From assembly GCF_009932555.1 (NCBI RefSeq), contig NZ_BLJO01000004.1:390346-454345 (forward strand): DNA of 64,000 nt, in the 5' to 3' direction. Source of the DNA: Steroidobacter agaridevorans. Its GTDB lineage: Bacteria; Pseudomonadota; Gammaproteobacteria; Steroidobacterales; Steroidobacteraceae. Position numbers and translations under genes: made by a program. Positions 24,258 to 33,968 of this stretch are shown here, piece by piece. Within the stretch, counting starts at the first letter, position 1; each line of letters starts with the position of its first letter. The notes beneath the pieces are model-generated. The model was not told the origin of the DNA. It worked only from the letters and a program-made list of their open reading frames with translations, and made no database searches.

Positions 24258-25916
24258 ATGTATCAGTACGACCAGATCGACCAATCGCTCGTGGATCAGC
24301 GCGTCGCCCAGTACCGGGACCAGACGCAGCGTTATCTCGCGGGCCAGCTGTCCGAGGACGATTTCCGTTCTCTGCGACTGCGCAATGGCCTCTACATCCA
24401 GAAGCATGCGCCGATGCTGCGCATTTCGATTCCGTATGGCCTGTTGCGGCCGGCGCAGGTTCGCATGCTCGCCCGCGTCGCGCGCGAGTACGACAAAGGT
24501 TACGGCCACTTCTCCACGCGCCAGAACATGCAGTTCAACTGGCCGAAGCTCGAGCTGGTGCCGGACATTCTGGCGCTGCTCGCGACGGTTCAGCTGCACG
24601 GCATTCAGACCAGCGGTAACTGCATTCGCAACGTGACCGCCGATCACCTCGCGGGCGTTGCCGTCGATGAGTTGGAAGATCCGCGTCCGTGGTGCGAATA
24701 CATTCGCCAGTGGGCGACGCTGCATCCCGAATTCTCGTATCTGCCGCGCAAGTTCAAGATCGCGGTCACCGGCTCGCCGGCGGATCGTGCCGCTTCCCGC
24801 GTGCATGACGTTGGTCTGCACCTGAGGAAGAACGAGCAGGGCGAAGTGGGGTTCGAAGTGCTGGTCGGCGGCGGCCTCGGTCGCGCGCCGATGATCGGTC
24901 ACGTGATTCGCGAGTTCCTGCCGAAGAAGGATCTGCTCGCGTATCTCGAAGCGATCCTGCGCGTGTACAACCTCGAAGGTCGTCGCGACAACATTCACAA
25001 GGCGCGTATCAAGATCCTGGTGAAGGCGATCGGCCCTGCAAAGATGCGCGAGTTGGTCGAAGAGGAATTCGCCGCCGCGAAAGACACCGCACCGGTGTTC
25101 GATGCCGCCGAGTTCGAGCGCATCAAGGCGTTCTTCGCACCGAAGGTTTACGAGTCGCTGCAGGACCAGGATGTGATTTCCGGCAAGCCGCAGGAATTCC
25201 GCAACTGGTTCCAGTACAACACCCGCAAGCACAAGGTCGCGGGTTATCGCGCGGTGTTCCTGTCACTGAAGTCGCCGACGCGTCCGCCGGGCGATATCAC
25301 TGCGGATGAGTTGGATCGGGTTGCCGATCTGGCCGAGCAATATTCGCTGGGCGAGATCCGCTCGACGCACGATCAGAACGTGCTGTTCGCGCATGTGAAG
25401 CAGAGCGATCTGTTCGCGTTGTGGCAGCAGCTGAAGCTGATCGATCTGGCGACGGCGAACATCGGCACGCTCACCGACATGATCTGCTGCCCCGGCGGCG
25501 ATTTCTGCGCGCTGGCGAATGCGCGCTCCATTCCGCTGGCCACGCAGATCAACGAACGTTTCGACAGCCTCGACTACCTCTACGATCTGGGCGAGATCCA
25601 GCTGAAGATGTCGGGCTGCATGAACGGCTGCGGCCATCACTCGGTCGGCCACATCGGCGTGCTCGGCGTCGATAAGGACGGCGAGGAGTGGTATCAGATC
25701 ACCCTCGGCGGTTCGACCGGCGGCCACGACGCATCGTTGGGCAAGGTCATCGGCCCGTCCGTCGCGCATGACGACGTTGCCGAGACCATCGAACGCATCA
25801 TCCATGTTTTCGTCGAGCACCGGCAGGAAGAGGAACGTTTCCTCGATACCTTCCGTCGCATCGGCGTCGCTCCCTTCAAGGCAAAGGTTTATGCGCCAGC
25901 TGATCAAGCAGCGTGA
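24258..25916 (+). CDS. cysI: Sulfite reductase haemoprotein subunit (CysI-like)
   Basis: Sirohaem/[4Fe-4S] enzyme of 552 residues that reduces sulfite to sulfide. Two ferredoxin-like halves: HFSTRQNMQFNW near residues 83-94 and RSTHDQNVLFAHV in the second half. Cluster/sirohaem cysteines are complete: C411-x5-C417 in CCPGGDFC, then C454-x3-C458 in SGCMNGC. Nitrite reductases share this fold, but the adjacent DUF934 gene and the window's other cys genes favour sulfite. No obvious Shine-Dalgarno site precedes the ATG; CGGGG/CCCCG (24236-24254) can pair in its place. The last 26 bases overlap the next gene. Confidence 0.9.
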   Translation: MYQYDQIDQSLVDQRVAQYRDQTQRYLAGQLSEDDFRSLRLRNGLYIQKHAPMLRISIPYGLLRPAQVRMLARVAREYDKGYGHFSTRQNMQFNWPKLELVPDILALLATVQLHGIQTSGNCIRNVTADHLAGVAVDELEDPRPWCEYIRQWATLHPEFSYLPRKFKIAVTGSPADRAASRVHDVGLHLRKNEQGEVGFEVLVGGGLGRAPMIGHVIREFLPKKDLLAYLEAILRVYNLEGRRDNIHKARIKILVKAIGPAKMRELVEEEFAAAKDTAPVFDAAEFERIKAFFAPKVYESLQDQDVISGKPQEFRNWFQYNTRKHKVAGYRAVFLSLKSPTRPPGDITADELDRVADLAEQYSLGEIRSTHDQNVLFAHVKQSDLFALWQQLKLIDLATANIGTLTDMICCPGGDFCALANARSIPLATQINERFDSLDYLYDLGEIQLKMSGCMNGCGHHSVGHIGVLGVDKDGEEWYQITLGGSTGGHDASLGKVIGPSVAHDDVAETIERIIHVFVEHRQEEERFLDTFRRIGVAPFKAKVYAPADQAA

Positions 25917-26385
25917 AGTTATCGTCGATGAGTGGCGCTATGCCGACGAAGATCCGGTCGGCCGCGAACGCGCGCTGATCCTGCCGTTCGCCCGCTGGAA
26001 GGCGGAGCGCGAGCAGTGGTGGCTGTGGGACGGCCGCCTTGGCGTGCGCATCGGGCCCACCGATCCGATCGCCGACCTGAAGAACGATTTCACTCGCATC
26101 GGGCTGGTCGCTGTCGAATTTGGCGGCCTGGCCGAAGGCCGGGGTTACAGCCAGGCGGCGCTGCTTCGCTCGCGCTACAAGTTCACGGGCGAGCTGCGTG
26201 CCGTGGGCAAGATCCAGCGCGATCAGTTGTTCTACATGGCGCGCTGTGGCTTCGATACGTTCGAGCTGCCCGAGGGCGCCGATCTGAGCGTCGCGCTCAC
26301 GGCGTTCGACGATTTCTCGGTCGCGTATCAGGGCGCCTTCGACGCCGCCGGCGTGCACGTTCAGCGTCGCACCGTCGCGGCCTGA
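25891..26385 (+). CDS. DUF934 protein, sulfite-reduction associated
   Basis: A 164-residue protein of the DUF934 family, usually encoded directly after CysI-type reductases and thought to act in sulfite reduction. Conserved blocks include RIGPTDPIADLKNDF and GGLAEGRGYSQAALLRSRYKFTGELRAVG, then QRDQLFYMARCGFDTFEL. The ATG at 25891 overlaps the cysI 3' end by 26 bases, implying coupling; the exact role is undefined. Confidence 0.85.
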   Translation: MRQLIKQREVIVDEWRYADEDPVGRERALILPFARWKAEREQWWLWDGRLGVRIGPTDPIADLKNDFTRIGLVAVEFGGLAEGRGYSQAALLRSRYKFTGELRAVGKIQRDQLFYMARCGFDTFELPEGADLSVALTAFDDFSVAYQGAFDAAGVHVQRRTVAA

Positions 26386-26485
26386 TCTAAACAGCCTGTC
26401 TCTTTGCGCCACTCGCCGTGACAGCGGCGGGTGCGTGCGTGCACACTTCACTCAATCGATTGCGATTGCTGGTGAAGGTTGAATC

Positions 26486-27259
26486 ATGGCCTCGGGCAAT
26501 GTTTGTATCGTCACGGGTTCCGCCACTGGCATCGGCGCAGCCTGCGCCGTGGAACTGGCGAAGCGCGGCTGGCGCACTGTCATCAATTACACCAAGAGCG
26601 AGGCTGAAGCTCAGCAAACCGCGCGTGAATGTGAGAAGCACGGCGGTGAGACGCTGCTGGTGCGCGCGAACGTTGCCGAAGACGCCGATTGCCGTCGCAT
26701 GGCCGAGGCGGCGTTGGAAAAGTGGGGCCGCATCGACGGCCTCATCAACAACGCCGGCACCACCAAGGTCGTGTTCAATCACGCCAATCTGGAAGCGTTG
26801 TCGGCGGAAGATTTCCAGAAGATCTACGCGGTGAATGTCGTCGGCGCCTTCCAGATGATCCGCGCCGTCGAGCCCACGATGCGCAAGCAGGGTCGCGGCT
26901 CCGTCGTGAATATTTCTTCCCGCGCCGGCATCGACAGCACCGGCACTTCCATTGCCTATGCCGCTTCCAAGGGCGCTTTGAACACCATGACGATGGGCCT
27001 GGCTCGCGCGCTCGGCCCGCAGATTCGCGTGAATGCCGTGTGCCCCGGTTTCGTCGAAACGCGCTGGTTGCAGGAAGCGATCGGCGAAAAATATGAAATG
27101 GCCCGTGCTCGCTGGGCGAGCAACTCGCCCCTGCAGAAAGCCAGTACCCCCGAAGACATCGCCGATGTGGCCGTCTGGCTCCTCACCGGCGGTCCCACCG
27201 TTACCGGCGAGCTCATCCTCGTCGACGGCGGCAATCGCCTCGGCGCTCCGCCTCGGTGA
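26486..27259 (+). CDS. SDR-family NAD(P)-dependent oxidoreductase (FabG-like)
   Basis: A classical short-chain dehydrogenase of 257 residues. Cofactor motif TGSATGIGAAC (residues 10-20), NNAGTT (near 89), catalytic Ser in VVNISSRAG (S near 142) and YxxxK in YAASKGAL, and the C-terminal GELILVDGGNRLGAP. The annotation as 3-oxoacyl-ACP reductase-like is only by similarity of motifs. It is transcribed in the same direction as the cysI/DUF934 pair but 100 bases on. Confidence 0.85.
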   Translation: MASGNVCIVTGSATGIGAACAVELAKRGWRTVINYTKSEAEAQQTARECEKHGGETLLVRANVAEDADCRRMAEAALEKWGRIDGLINNAGTTKVVFNHANLEALSAEDFQKIYAVNVVGAFQMIRAVEPTMRKQGRGSVVNISSRAGIDSTGTSIAYAASKGALNTMTMGLARALGPQIRVNAVCPGFVETRWLQEAIGEKYEMARARWASNSPLQKASTPEDIADVAVWLLTGGPTVTGELILVDGGNRLGAPPR

Positions 27260-27362
27260 GAGCCTGCGCGCCAGTTCCGTATTGTCAGGTGCTTTCCTGC
27301 GGAATATAGGGAACCAGCGGCGGCGCTGAAGAATCCCTTTCTCGGGCGTCGAGGAGGTCGTT

Positions 27363-28736
27363 GTGGCTCACACGAAATCTCCCCACCGGGCAATGATGTT
27401 CGTCGTTGCGATGCTGTTGTTGTCCATCGCAGCGTGGACGGGCGCGGCGCAACCGAGTCCCGCGGAACAACAGCAGCCCGCGCTGTTGCATCTGGAAATA
27501 CGCGACGCGATCGGGCCAGCGACCAGCAGTTTCTTCCTGCGAGCCCTGGAGCGGGCGCAGGAGCGCAATGTACGACTCGTGGTGCTTGAGATGGATACGC
27601 CTGGCGGTCTCGATTCCGCCATGCGCGAGATGATTCAGGCCATTCTCGCGTCCCCCGTGCCTGTCGTTATCTATATCTCGCCTTCGGGTGCGCGCGCGGC
27701 CAGCGCCGGCACTTATCTGCTGTACGCCAGTCACGTTGCGGCAATGGCTCCAGCAACGAATCTCGGTGCGGCGACACCGGTTGAGATCGGCGGCCCGTCC
27801 GAGCCCAAAAAAGACCAACCGCGCGACGCGCAGAAACCGGAGCAGCCAGACAACGCTTCGGAACGCAAGGCTGTGAACGACGCCGTTTCGTTGATCCGTG
27901 GTTTGGCGGAGTTGCGCGATCGGAACGCCGATTGGGGCGAGGCTGCGGTACGACAGGCCGTCAGTCTCACGGCCCGAGCCGCGTTGGAGCAAAAGGTCAT
28001 CGATGTGGTGGCCACCGACCTGCAGGATTTGTTGAGTCAGCTGGAGGGTCGCAAGATCAAAACCCGTTATGGCGTCGTGCAGCTGGCGACAAAGGATTTG
28101 GTGCGCGAGGAGTTCAGAGCCGACTGGCGCACCAAGCTGCTGAGCATCGTGACCAATCCGAATGTCGCATATTTGCTGATGCTCGTCGGCGTGTATGGAT
28201 TGCTGCTGGAAGGCTACAACCCCGGCAGCTTCGCGCCCGGCGTTGCCGGCGCCGTCTGTTTGCTGCTGGCCCTGTACGCGTTTCAGATTCTCTCCGTCAA
28301 CTATGCCGGTCTCGCACTCATCGCCTTGGGGATTGCCTTGATTGTCGCCGAGGCGTTCGCACCGAGCTTCGGCGCGCTCGGCGTGGGAGGTGTCGTCGCG
28401 TTCACGATTGGCTCCATCATGCTGTTCGATGGACAAGTCCCGGGCTTTCGAATCGCGCGAGGTCTGATCGGTGGCGTGGCGGTGACGGCGGCCATCGGTA
28501 TGTTGCTGACTGCCGGCATGTTCATGCGATCCCGTCGCGCGCGCGTCGCCACTGGCGTCGAGCAGATGCTTCAGGAGCATGCGGTCGCGCTCGAGGATTT
28601 CGATAGCGCCGGACGAGTCGATATTCGCGGCGAAATCTGGCGCGCCGTGACACGGACGCCGGTCAAGAAAGGCGCGCGCCTGAAAGTGCTGCGCGTCGAT
28701 GGCCTGACGCTCGAAGTCGCGCCCGGCGAGCAATGA
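27363..28736 (+). CDS. NfeD-family membrane serine protease
   Basis: A 457-residue long-form NfeD protein. A signal peptide is followed by a ClpP-like periplasmic protease domain with catalytic Ser114 in [10 protein letters not shown] and the general base Lys169 in ERKAVNDAV, as in the archaeal 1510-N protease. Residues about 230-390 carry four or five membrane helices and the C-terminus is an OB-fold NfeD domain ([26 protein letters not shown]). Start is GTG with GGAGG five bases upstream. It is followed 25 bases later by the slipin gene, its usual partner; together they act in membrane microdomain quality control. Confidence 0.9.
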   Translation: MAHTKSPHRAMMFVVAMLLLSIAAWTGAAQPSPAEQQQPALLHLEIRDAIGPATSSFFLRALERAQERNVRLVVLEMDTPGGLDSAMREMIQAILASPVPVVIYISPSGARAASAGTYLLYASHVAAMAPATNLGAATPVEIGGPSEPKKDQPRDAQKPEQPDNASERKAVNDAVSLIRGLAELRDRNADWGEAAVRQAVSLTARAALEQKVIDVVATDLQDLLSQLEGRKIKTRYGVVQLATKDLVREEFRADWRTKLLSIVTNPNVAYLLMLVGVYGLLLEGYNPGSFAPGVAGAVCLLLALYAFQILSVNYAGLALIALGIALIVAEAFAPSFGALGVGGVVAFTIGSIMLFDGQVPGFRIARGLIGGVAVTAAIGMLLTAGMFMRSRRARVATGVEQMLQEHAVALEDFDSAGRVDIRGEIWRAVTRTPVKKGARLKVLRVDGLTLEVAPGEQ

Positions 28737-28761
28737 TTCATCGGCAAACGAGGATCGAGCC

Positions 28762-29496
28762 ATGTACCTGATCGTGCCTGCCGTCATCCTGCTGTTCCTG
28801 ATCTTCAGTGCGATTCGTATCCTCAACGAGTATGAGCGCGGCGTGATTTTTACGCTGGGACGCTATACGGCAACGCGCGGACCCGGAATCATCTTGGTCG
28901 TGCCGCTGGTGCAGCGGATGGTGAAGATGGATCTGCGCACCGTCGTGCTGGACGTGCCGACCCAGGATGTCATTTCACGCGACAACGTCTCGGTGAAGGT
29001 CAACGCAGTGGTTTACTTCCGCATCGTCGACTCGGCCCGGGCCGTGATCCAGGTGGCCCAACCCTTCGAGGCAACCAGCCAGCTGGCGCAGACCACGCTG
29101 CGCTCGGTGCTCGGCCAGCACGAGCTGGATGAAATGCTCAGCCAGCGCGAAAAGCTCAATCTCGACATTCAGCAGATCCTGGATCACGCCACCGACGCCT
29201 GGGGCATCAAGGTGGCCAACGTCGAGATCAAGCACGTCGACCTCAACGAGAACATGATCCGCGCCATGGCCAGGCAAGCCGAAGCAGAACGCACCCGTCG
29301 CGCAAAGATCATTCACGCCGAAGGCGAGAAGCAGGCCGCCGCCATGCTGGTGGAAGCCGCTCGGGCGCTCGGGGCCGAACCCCGCGCGATGCAATTGAGA
29401 TATCTGCAGACGTTGAGCGATATCTCCAGCGAGCGGACGTCGACGGTGGTGTTTCCGCTGCCGATCGATTTGATCAAGCCGTTGCTGGATAGGTAA
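28762..29496 (+). CDS. Slipin/stomatin-family SPFH protein
   Basis: A 244-residue membrane-anchored SPFH (band 7) protein. An N-terminal helix ([17 protein letters not shown]) precedes [14 protein letters not shown] and the conserved [23 protein letters not shown]; the C-terminal helical part contains [21 protein letters not shown], the typical stomatin coiled region. SPFH proteins form scaffolds in the membrane and pair with NfeD. GAGG lies eight bases before the ATG. Confidence 0.92.
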   Translation: MYLIVPAVILLFLIFSAIRILNEYERGVIFTLGRYTATRGPGIILVVPLVQRMVKMDLRTVVLDVPTQDVISRDNVSVKVNAVVYFRIVDSARAVIQVAQPFEATSQLAQTTLRSVLGQHELDEMLSQREKLNLDIQQILDHATDAWGIKVANVEIKHVDLNENMIRAMARQAEAERTRRAKIIHAEGEKQAAAMLVEAARALGAEPRAMQLRYLQTLSDISSERTSTVVFPLPIDLIKPLLDR

Positions 29497-29504
29497 GTTG
29501 CTCC

Positions 29505-30056
29505 ATGCCCGAGATCTACATCAGCACCGACGTCGAAACCGACGGCCCGATCCCCGGTCCGCACTCGATGCTCAGCATCGGTTCGGCCGCGTACACGGCG
29601 GAGAAGGTGCTGGTGTCCACCTTCTCCACGAATTTAGAAACATTGCCGGGGGCGGAGGCGCATCCGAAGACGGCGGAGTGGTGGGCGACGCAGCCCGAGG
29701 CGTGGGCGGCGTGCAGGAAGGATCTTGAACAGCCGCAGCAGGCGATGAGGCGCTATGTGGAGTGGATCAGATCGCTCGAGGGCAAGCCCGTGTTCGTTGC
29801 CTACCCGGCGGGATTCGATTTCCTGTTCGTCTATTGGTATTTGATCCGGTTCGTCGGGGAGAGTCCCTTCAGTCATTCGGCGCTGGATATCAAGTCATTC
29901 GCCATGGCCATGCTCAAGAGCGACTATCGGCAGAGCACGAAGCGGAACATGCCGAAGCGATGGTTCGATCCGCTGCCGCACAGCCATGTGGCGCTGGACG
30001 ATGCGATCGAGCAGGGGGCGCTTTTCTGCAACATGCTCAAGGAGAATCGCTCTTAA
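29505..30056 (+). CDS. RNase T-like 3'-5' exoribonuclease (DEDDh)
   Basis: A 183-residue exonuclease-fold protein. The DEDDh residues are visible: D9 and E11 in STDVETDG, an Asp in [10 protein letters not shown], and His/Asp in [13 protein letters not shown]. This arrangement and size match the RNase T-like 3' exoribonuclease family. The substrate is not known. It starts eight bases after the slipin stop, though no functional link is obvious. Confidence 0.78.
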   Translation: MPEIYISTDVETDGPIPGPHSMLSIGSAAYTAEKVLVSTFSTNLETLPGAEAHPKTAEWWATQPEAWAACRKDLEQPQQAMRRYVEWIRSLEGKPVFVAYPAGFDFLFVYWYLIRFVGESPFSHSALDIKSFAMAMLKSDYRQSTKRNMPKRWFDPLPHSHVALDDAIEQGALFCNMLKENRS

Positions 30057-30058
30057 AT

Positions 30059-30094
30059 CTGCGCGCGACCACTAGCTCCAGTGGACGCGCGCAG
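30059..30094. terminator. Bidirectional hairpin between convergent exonuclease and VOC genes
   Basis: CTGCGCGCG (30059-30067) pairs with CGCGCGCAG (30086-30094), then an A-A bulge and CCACT/AGTGG, around the loop AGCTCC. It lies between two convergent stops (30056 and 30109) and is the likely terminator for both. Confidence 0.7.
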
Positions 30095-30108
30095 CGTGCG
30101 GCATGAGA

Positions 30109-30597
30109 TCAAGCGCGAGACGTTCCGCGTCGCGCGGCTTCGATGGTAGCGATGTCGATCTTTTTCATTTTCATCATCGCATCGAACGCGCGCTTGGCGG
30201 CCGCACGGTCGGGGTCGGTCGTCGCTTCCAGCAGTACGCGAGGAGTGATCTGCCAGGACAGGCCCCATTTGTCCTTGCACCAGCCGCATGCGCTCTCGGC
30301 GCCGCCATTGCCGACAATGGCATTCCAATAGCGATCGGTCTCGGCCTGGTCCTCGGTGACGATCACGAAGGAAAAGGCTTCACTGTGCTTGAACATCGGG
30401 CCGCCGTTGAGCCCGAGGCAGGCCACGCCAGCCACCGTAAATTCGACGGTGAGCACCTGCCCCTGCTGGCCACTCGGGAAATCGCCGGGGGCGGTGTGAA
30501 CTGCTGTCACGGCGCTGTTTGGAAAAGTCTTCGCGTAAAAGTTCGCGGCTTCTTCGGCTGCGCCGTCATACCAAAGACAAATTACGTTCTTGGTCAT
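30109..30597 (-). CDS. VOC-family (PhnB-like) protein
   Basis: A 162-residue vicinal-oxygen-chelate fold protein, of the PhnB/3-demethylubiquinone methyltransferase-like group. Motifs seen: NVICLWYDGAAEEAANFYAKTFP, MFKHSEAFSFVI, and CGWCKDKWGLSWQITP, the last typical of PhnB-like proteins. The family has no single reaction. GGAG lies six to eight bases before the ATG. It is followed by a RibD-like gene in the same orientation upstream (30634-31305), with a 36-base gap. Confidence 0.85.
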   Translation of the reverse strand: MTKNVICLWYDGAAEEAANFYAKTFPNSAVTAVHTAPGDFPSGQQGQVLTVEFTVAGVACLGLNGGPMFKHSEAFSFVIVTEDQAETDRYWNAIVGNGGAESACGWCKDKWGLSWQITPRVLLEATTDPDRAAAKRAFDAMMKMKKIDIATIEAARRGTSRA

Positions 30598-30633
30598 GGT
30601 CTGTCTCCGTTGGTTTGCGGGTTGAATGAATTT

Positions 30634-31305
30634 CTAACCTTCGCGCTTCATCCGTTCCTGACGTTTGCGTTCACGGTCGCTCGGTGAGTCGAGTTCGGCG
30701 CCGTGGGTCTTGATGTCGCCCGCGCGCTCGTAGTGGGCGATCATCATGCCCGTGCTGGAGACGCGCGATCGGGTCAGCTTGTAGGAATGCGGTGCGGAGC
30801 CGTCGGTGAATAGCTTCTTGCCGCCACCCAGCACGACGGGCGCTGTAAAGATGCTCATCGCATCGACAAGGTCGTTCGCCAGCAGCGCGTGCACGAGCTC
30901 GGTGCTGCCTTGGGTGACCAGGTCCGGGCCATCCTCTTCGCGGAGGCGCTTCACGTCGGCGATATCGCGGAGAAGCACCGAGTACTGCCAACCGGTATCG
31001 ACTTCACCCGAGCGCGACACCGCGTATTTCTTGATGCGGTTGAACTGCTTGGCGATGCCGCCGTCAGGGGCGTTTTCGTCGTAGTAGGGCCAGTAGGCGG
31101 CGAAAATCTCGTAGGTTTTGCGGCCGAGCAGGAGATCGAAGGGGTTGCCGAACAGGCGATCCAGCTCTTCGCCAAACTCCTGATCGAACAAGGGCATCAC
31201 CCAGCCGCCGAACTTGAATCCGTGAGTCGGATCCTCAGTCGGCCCGCCGGGCGCTTGCATGACGCCATCGAGGGAAATCATGGCGCCGACGATAATCTTC
31301 CGCAT
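30634..31305 (-). CDS. Dihydrofolate reductase-like (RibD C-terminal) protein
   Basis: A 223-residue protein of the DHFR-like/RibD C-terminal family. Blocks: MRKIIVGAMISLDGVMQAPGGP, LLLGRKTYEIFAAYWP, VTQGSTELVHALLANDLVD and VLGGGKKLFTDG, consistent with an NADPH-binding reductase fold. Such stand-alone proteins usually have no assigned substrate. AAGGAG seven bases before the ATG supports this start. The VOC gene downstream may be in the same transcript. Confidence 0.85.
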   Translation of the reverse strand: MRKIIVGAMISLDGVMQAPGGPTEDPTHGFKFGGWVMPLFDQEFGEELDRLFGNPFDLLLGRKTYEIFAAYWPYYDENAPDGGIAKQFNRIKKYAVSRSGEVDTGWQYSVLLRDIADVKRLREEDGPDLVTQGSTELVHALLANDLVDAMSIFTAPVVLGGGKKLFTDGSAPHSYKLTRSRVSSTGMMIAHYERAGDIKTHGAELDSPSDRERKRQERMKREG

Positions 31306-31390
31306 GGCGACTCTCCTTGGGTTTGACCCTAGGACGAACAGCCGGCGTCAGAGCCGACAACACCATGAACTTATTCGCGGGCGTTTGGGT

Positions 31391-32131
31391 TCAAGCCGCT
31401 ACGTCGACCTGGTCGAGCCGTCGAAAGCAGATCGACAGCAGCGCGATCTCCAGCGGCAGGAACAGCCAGAACATTAAATTGCTGGCGATGGCGTAATCGG
31501 TATCCGAGGCGAACAGGTCGGCCAGCGAGCGCTGCACGAAATGCAGCAGCCACGGAGATACGCCGATCAACAGTAGCAGGCGCATGCCGTACCCCCTGGT
31601 ACATGCCCAAGCCTGTCTCATGCGCATCGGGCGATCGGTCGCAATCGCGGGGAGGCAGATGGAGTATCGGCAGGCGACATAGATCGCCGGCAGGGCGGCA
31701 AATCGTCCGATGGCAGAAATGGTGTCGTGCTCCATCGAGAGTAAGCCGGGGTTGTCCAACTGCAAGAAAAGGAAGGTCGCCGTGACTGGCACCTGGAGCA
31801 GCAGGTTGGTGATCACGAACAGCCCTGCCGCCATGCCGACGAATCGCCAGTCGCGCGCCTGGGTGCCGGACGCGCCGAAGGAGGGTACGGATTCAGGTCC
31901 CAGCAAGAGGACGCGGTGACAGGAGAGCGCCGCCAGCGTCAGCGGCAATGCTTGAGCGACCAATAGCAAAGGTCTCGTCAGAGGGCTCGCCGAAGACCAT
32001 TGGTTCCAGAGATACGACATCCCCGCGTACGCCAGCGCGGGAAGTGCAATCACACGCAGTAGAGCGAAGAATTGCTCTCGATATCGTTGTACGGCTTCAG
32101 TGACAGTGGCGAGCAGTGGTAATCGTTCCAT
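31391..32131 (-). CDS. Hypothetical integral membrane protein downstream of the ABC exporter
   Basis: Unrecognised 246-residue protein with five or six hydrophobic segments (for example FALLRVIALPALAYAGMSYL, LLLVAQALPLTLAALSC, GLFVITNLLLQVPVTATFLFL, LLLLIGVSPWLLHFV and NLMFWLFLPLEIALLSICF). It starts 13 bases after the ABC exporter stop on the same strand, so it may belong to that transport system. I chose MERLPLL as the start; 12 codons upstream there is another in-frame start overlapping the ABC gene. Confidence 0.6.
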   Translation of the reverse strand: MERLPLLATVTEAVQRYREQFFALLRVIALPALAYAGMSYLWNQWSSASPLTRPLLLVAQALPLTLAALSCHRVLLLGPESVPSFGASGTQARDWRFVGMAAGLFVITNLLLQVPVTATFLFLQLDNPGLLSMEHDTISAIGRFAALPAIYVACRYSICLPAIATDRPMRMRQAWACTRGYGMRLLLLIGVSPWLLHFVQRSLADLFASDTDYAIASNLMFWLFLPLEIALLSICFRRLDQVDVAA

Positions 32132-32144
32132 GATTGCTCGAAGG

Positions 32145-33941
32145 TCAGGCGGCGGTCGCCGGCACACTCCCGCTCAAGTCCGCGAACTGCAACGCTGCCA
32201 GGCGCGCATAGAGCTCGTTGCTCTCGAGCAGTTGCGCGTGAGTGCCGATGTCGACGATGCGGCCGTGGTCCAGCACGACGATGCGGTCGGCTTTGAGAAT
32301 GGTCGCGAGGCGATGGGCGATGACCAGGGTCGTGCGATGTTCCATCAGGCGTTCGAGCGCTTCCTGCACGTAACGTTCGCTTTCGGCATCGAGCGAGCTG
32401 GTGGCCTCGTCCAATAGCAGGATAGGCGGATCTTTCAGCAGCGCGCGAGCGATGGCGATGCGTTGGCGTTGACCGCCGGAAAGGCGAGTGCCTTTCTCGC
32501 CGAGATGAGTGTCGTAGCCTTGCGGGAGCTCACGAATGAACTCATCGGCCCCGGCGGCGCGAGCCGCGGCTTCGATGTCGGCGTCGGAAGCATTCGGCCG
32601 GCCGTAGCGAATGTTTTCTCGCGCGGTGGTGCCGAACAACACCGTCTCCTGAGGCACCAAGCCGATGCGCGCGCGAACGTCTTCCGGCTTCGCTTGAGAA
32701 ATATCCACGCCATCGATGGTGATGCGCCCCGACGCCGGATCGTAGAAACGAAGCAGCAACTGAAACGTCGTGCTCTTGCCCGCGCCCGAAGGGCCGACGA
32801 ACGCGACAGTCTCGCCACGTTCGATGGCCAGCGACAAATCGTCGAGCGCCAGCGATTCCGGGCGTGAGGGATAACGAAACGAAATGTGCTCGAACGTGAT
32901 GCGCCCGAGCGGCGGGCTGGGAAACGGCTGCGGCTTGGGAGGCGCGACGATGTTCGGGGTCGCGACTTTCAATTCGACCAGGCGCTCCATCGCGCCGGCC
33001 GCGCGCTGCACTTCACCCCACATCTCGCTCAGCGTGGCCGCTGCGATCGCGACGTACACGGCATAGATCAGGAACTGGCTCAGCTCGCCGCCGGTCATCT
33101 CCTTGTCGAGCACGCGATGCGCACCCTGCCACAGCACGAACGTGATCGCGCCGAAGATCATCATCGTGCCGATCGCCGACATGGCCGAGCGGACCTTCGT
33201 CCGCTGCAGAGCCACTCGGAACGAGTCTTCGACGGCCGTGCTATAGCGTTTGGTGTGCAAGCCCTCCAGCGTGAATGCCTGCACCGTTTGAATGGCATTC
33301 AGCGTCTCGCCGGCAAGGCCGCTAGTGTCGGCGATTTTATCCTGCGATTCGCGCGACAACGTACGCAGCTTCCGGCCGACCGCGATGATCGGAAAGATCA
33401 CCAGCGGAATGAGCACGACGATCATGCCGGCCAGCGACGGGCTGGTGGCGATCATCAACACCAGGGCGCCGATCAGCTGCACGATCGAGCGCAAGGTCAT
33501 GGAGAGATTCACGCCGGCGATGCCTTGCACCAGCGTGGTATCCGTCGTCAGTCGGGACAGCACTTCGCCGATCCGAGTGACCTCGAAGAATGTCGGATCC
33601 ATCCGCACCACGCGCGCGTAGATATCCGCCCGCAGATCGGCGACGACTCGCTCGCCCAGCCAGGTGACGAAATACAGGCGCAAAGCGGCGAAGATGCCGA
33701 ACAGCGCCGCGGCGACGAGAAACGCGACGAAGTAAGTATTGATGGTGGCCGCGTCCTGTGCCGCCATGCCGCGATCGATGAGATCGCGAAACGCCATCGG
33801 GATCACCAGCATCGCCGCCGCGGCCAGCAGCAGCGCGATCATCGCGAGCGTCAGAACGCCCTTATATCTGCTGAGATACGGCCAAAGCTCGCGCAGCGGT
33901 TTGAGCGAGCGGGCTTTGGGTCTTTCTGGATTGGCTGACAT
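32145..33941 (-). CDS. ABC transporter, fused permease-ATPase (MsbA/LmrA-like half transporter)
   Basis: A 598-residue half exporter that works as a dimer in the inner membrane. Six transmembrane helices occupy about residues 20-310, followed by an NBD: Walker A GPSGAGKST near 381-389, signature LSGGQRQRIAIAR and Walker B ILLLDEATSSLD, ending with HRLATILKADRI. Lipid, drug or peptide export is possible and cannot be resolved from sequence. It lies 27 bases after the cysB stop. ATG 33941 is used; a TTG three codons upstream is also in frame. Confidence 0.88.
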   Translation of the reverse strand: MSANPERPKARSLKPLRELWPYLSRYKGVLTLAMIALLLAAAAMLVIPMAFRDLIDRGMAAQDAATINTYFVAFLVAAALFGIFAALRLYFVTWLGERVVADLRADIYARVVRMDPTFFEVTRIGEVLSRLTTDTTLVQGIAGVNLSMTLRSIVQLIGALVLMIATSPSLAGMIVVLIPLVIFPIIAVGRKLRTLSRESQDKIADTSGLAGETLNAIQTVQAFTLEGLHTKRYSTAVEDSFRVALQRTKVRSAMSAIGTMMIFGAITFVLWQGAHRVLDKEMTGGELSQFLIYAVYVAIAAATLSEMWGEVQRAAGAMERLVELKVATPNIVAPPKPQPFPSPPLGRITFEHISFRYPSRPESLALDDLSLAIERGETVAFVGPSGAGKSTTFQLLLRFYDPASGRITIDGVDISQAKPEDVRARIGLVPQETVLFGTTARENIRYGRPNASDADIEAAARAAGADEFIRELPQGYDTHLGEKGTRLSGGQRQRIAIARALLKDPPILLLDEATSSLDAESERYVQEALERLMEHRTTLVIAHRLATILKADRIVVLDHGRIVDIGTHAQLLESNELYARLAALQFADLSGSVPATAA

Positions 33942-33968
33942 GGCGTGCAAAACATCCTTATCGTCGGT

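Noticed and set aside
27285..28826. Minus-strand open frame opposite the NfeD gene
   Set aside because: Antisense shadow with low-complexity translation; the plus strand has catalytic residues and membrane segments.
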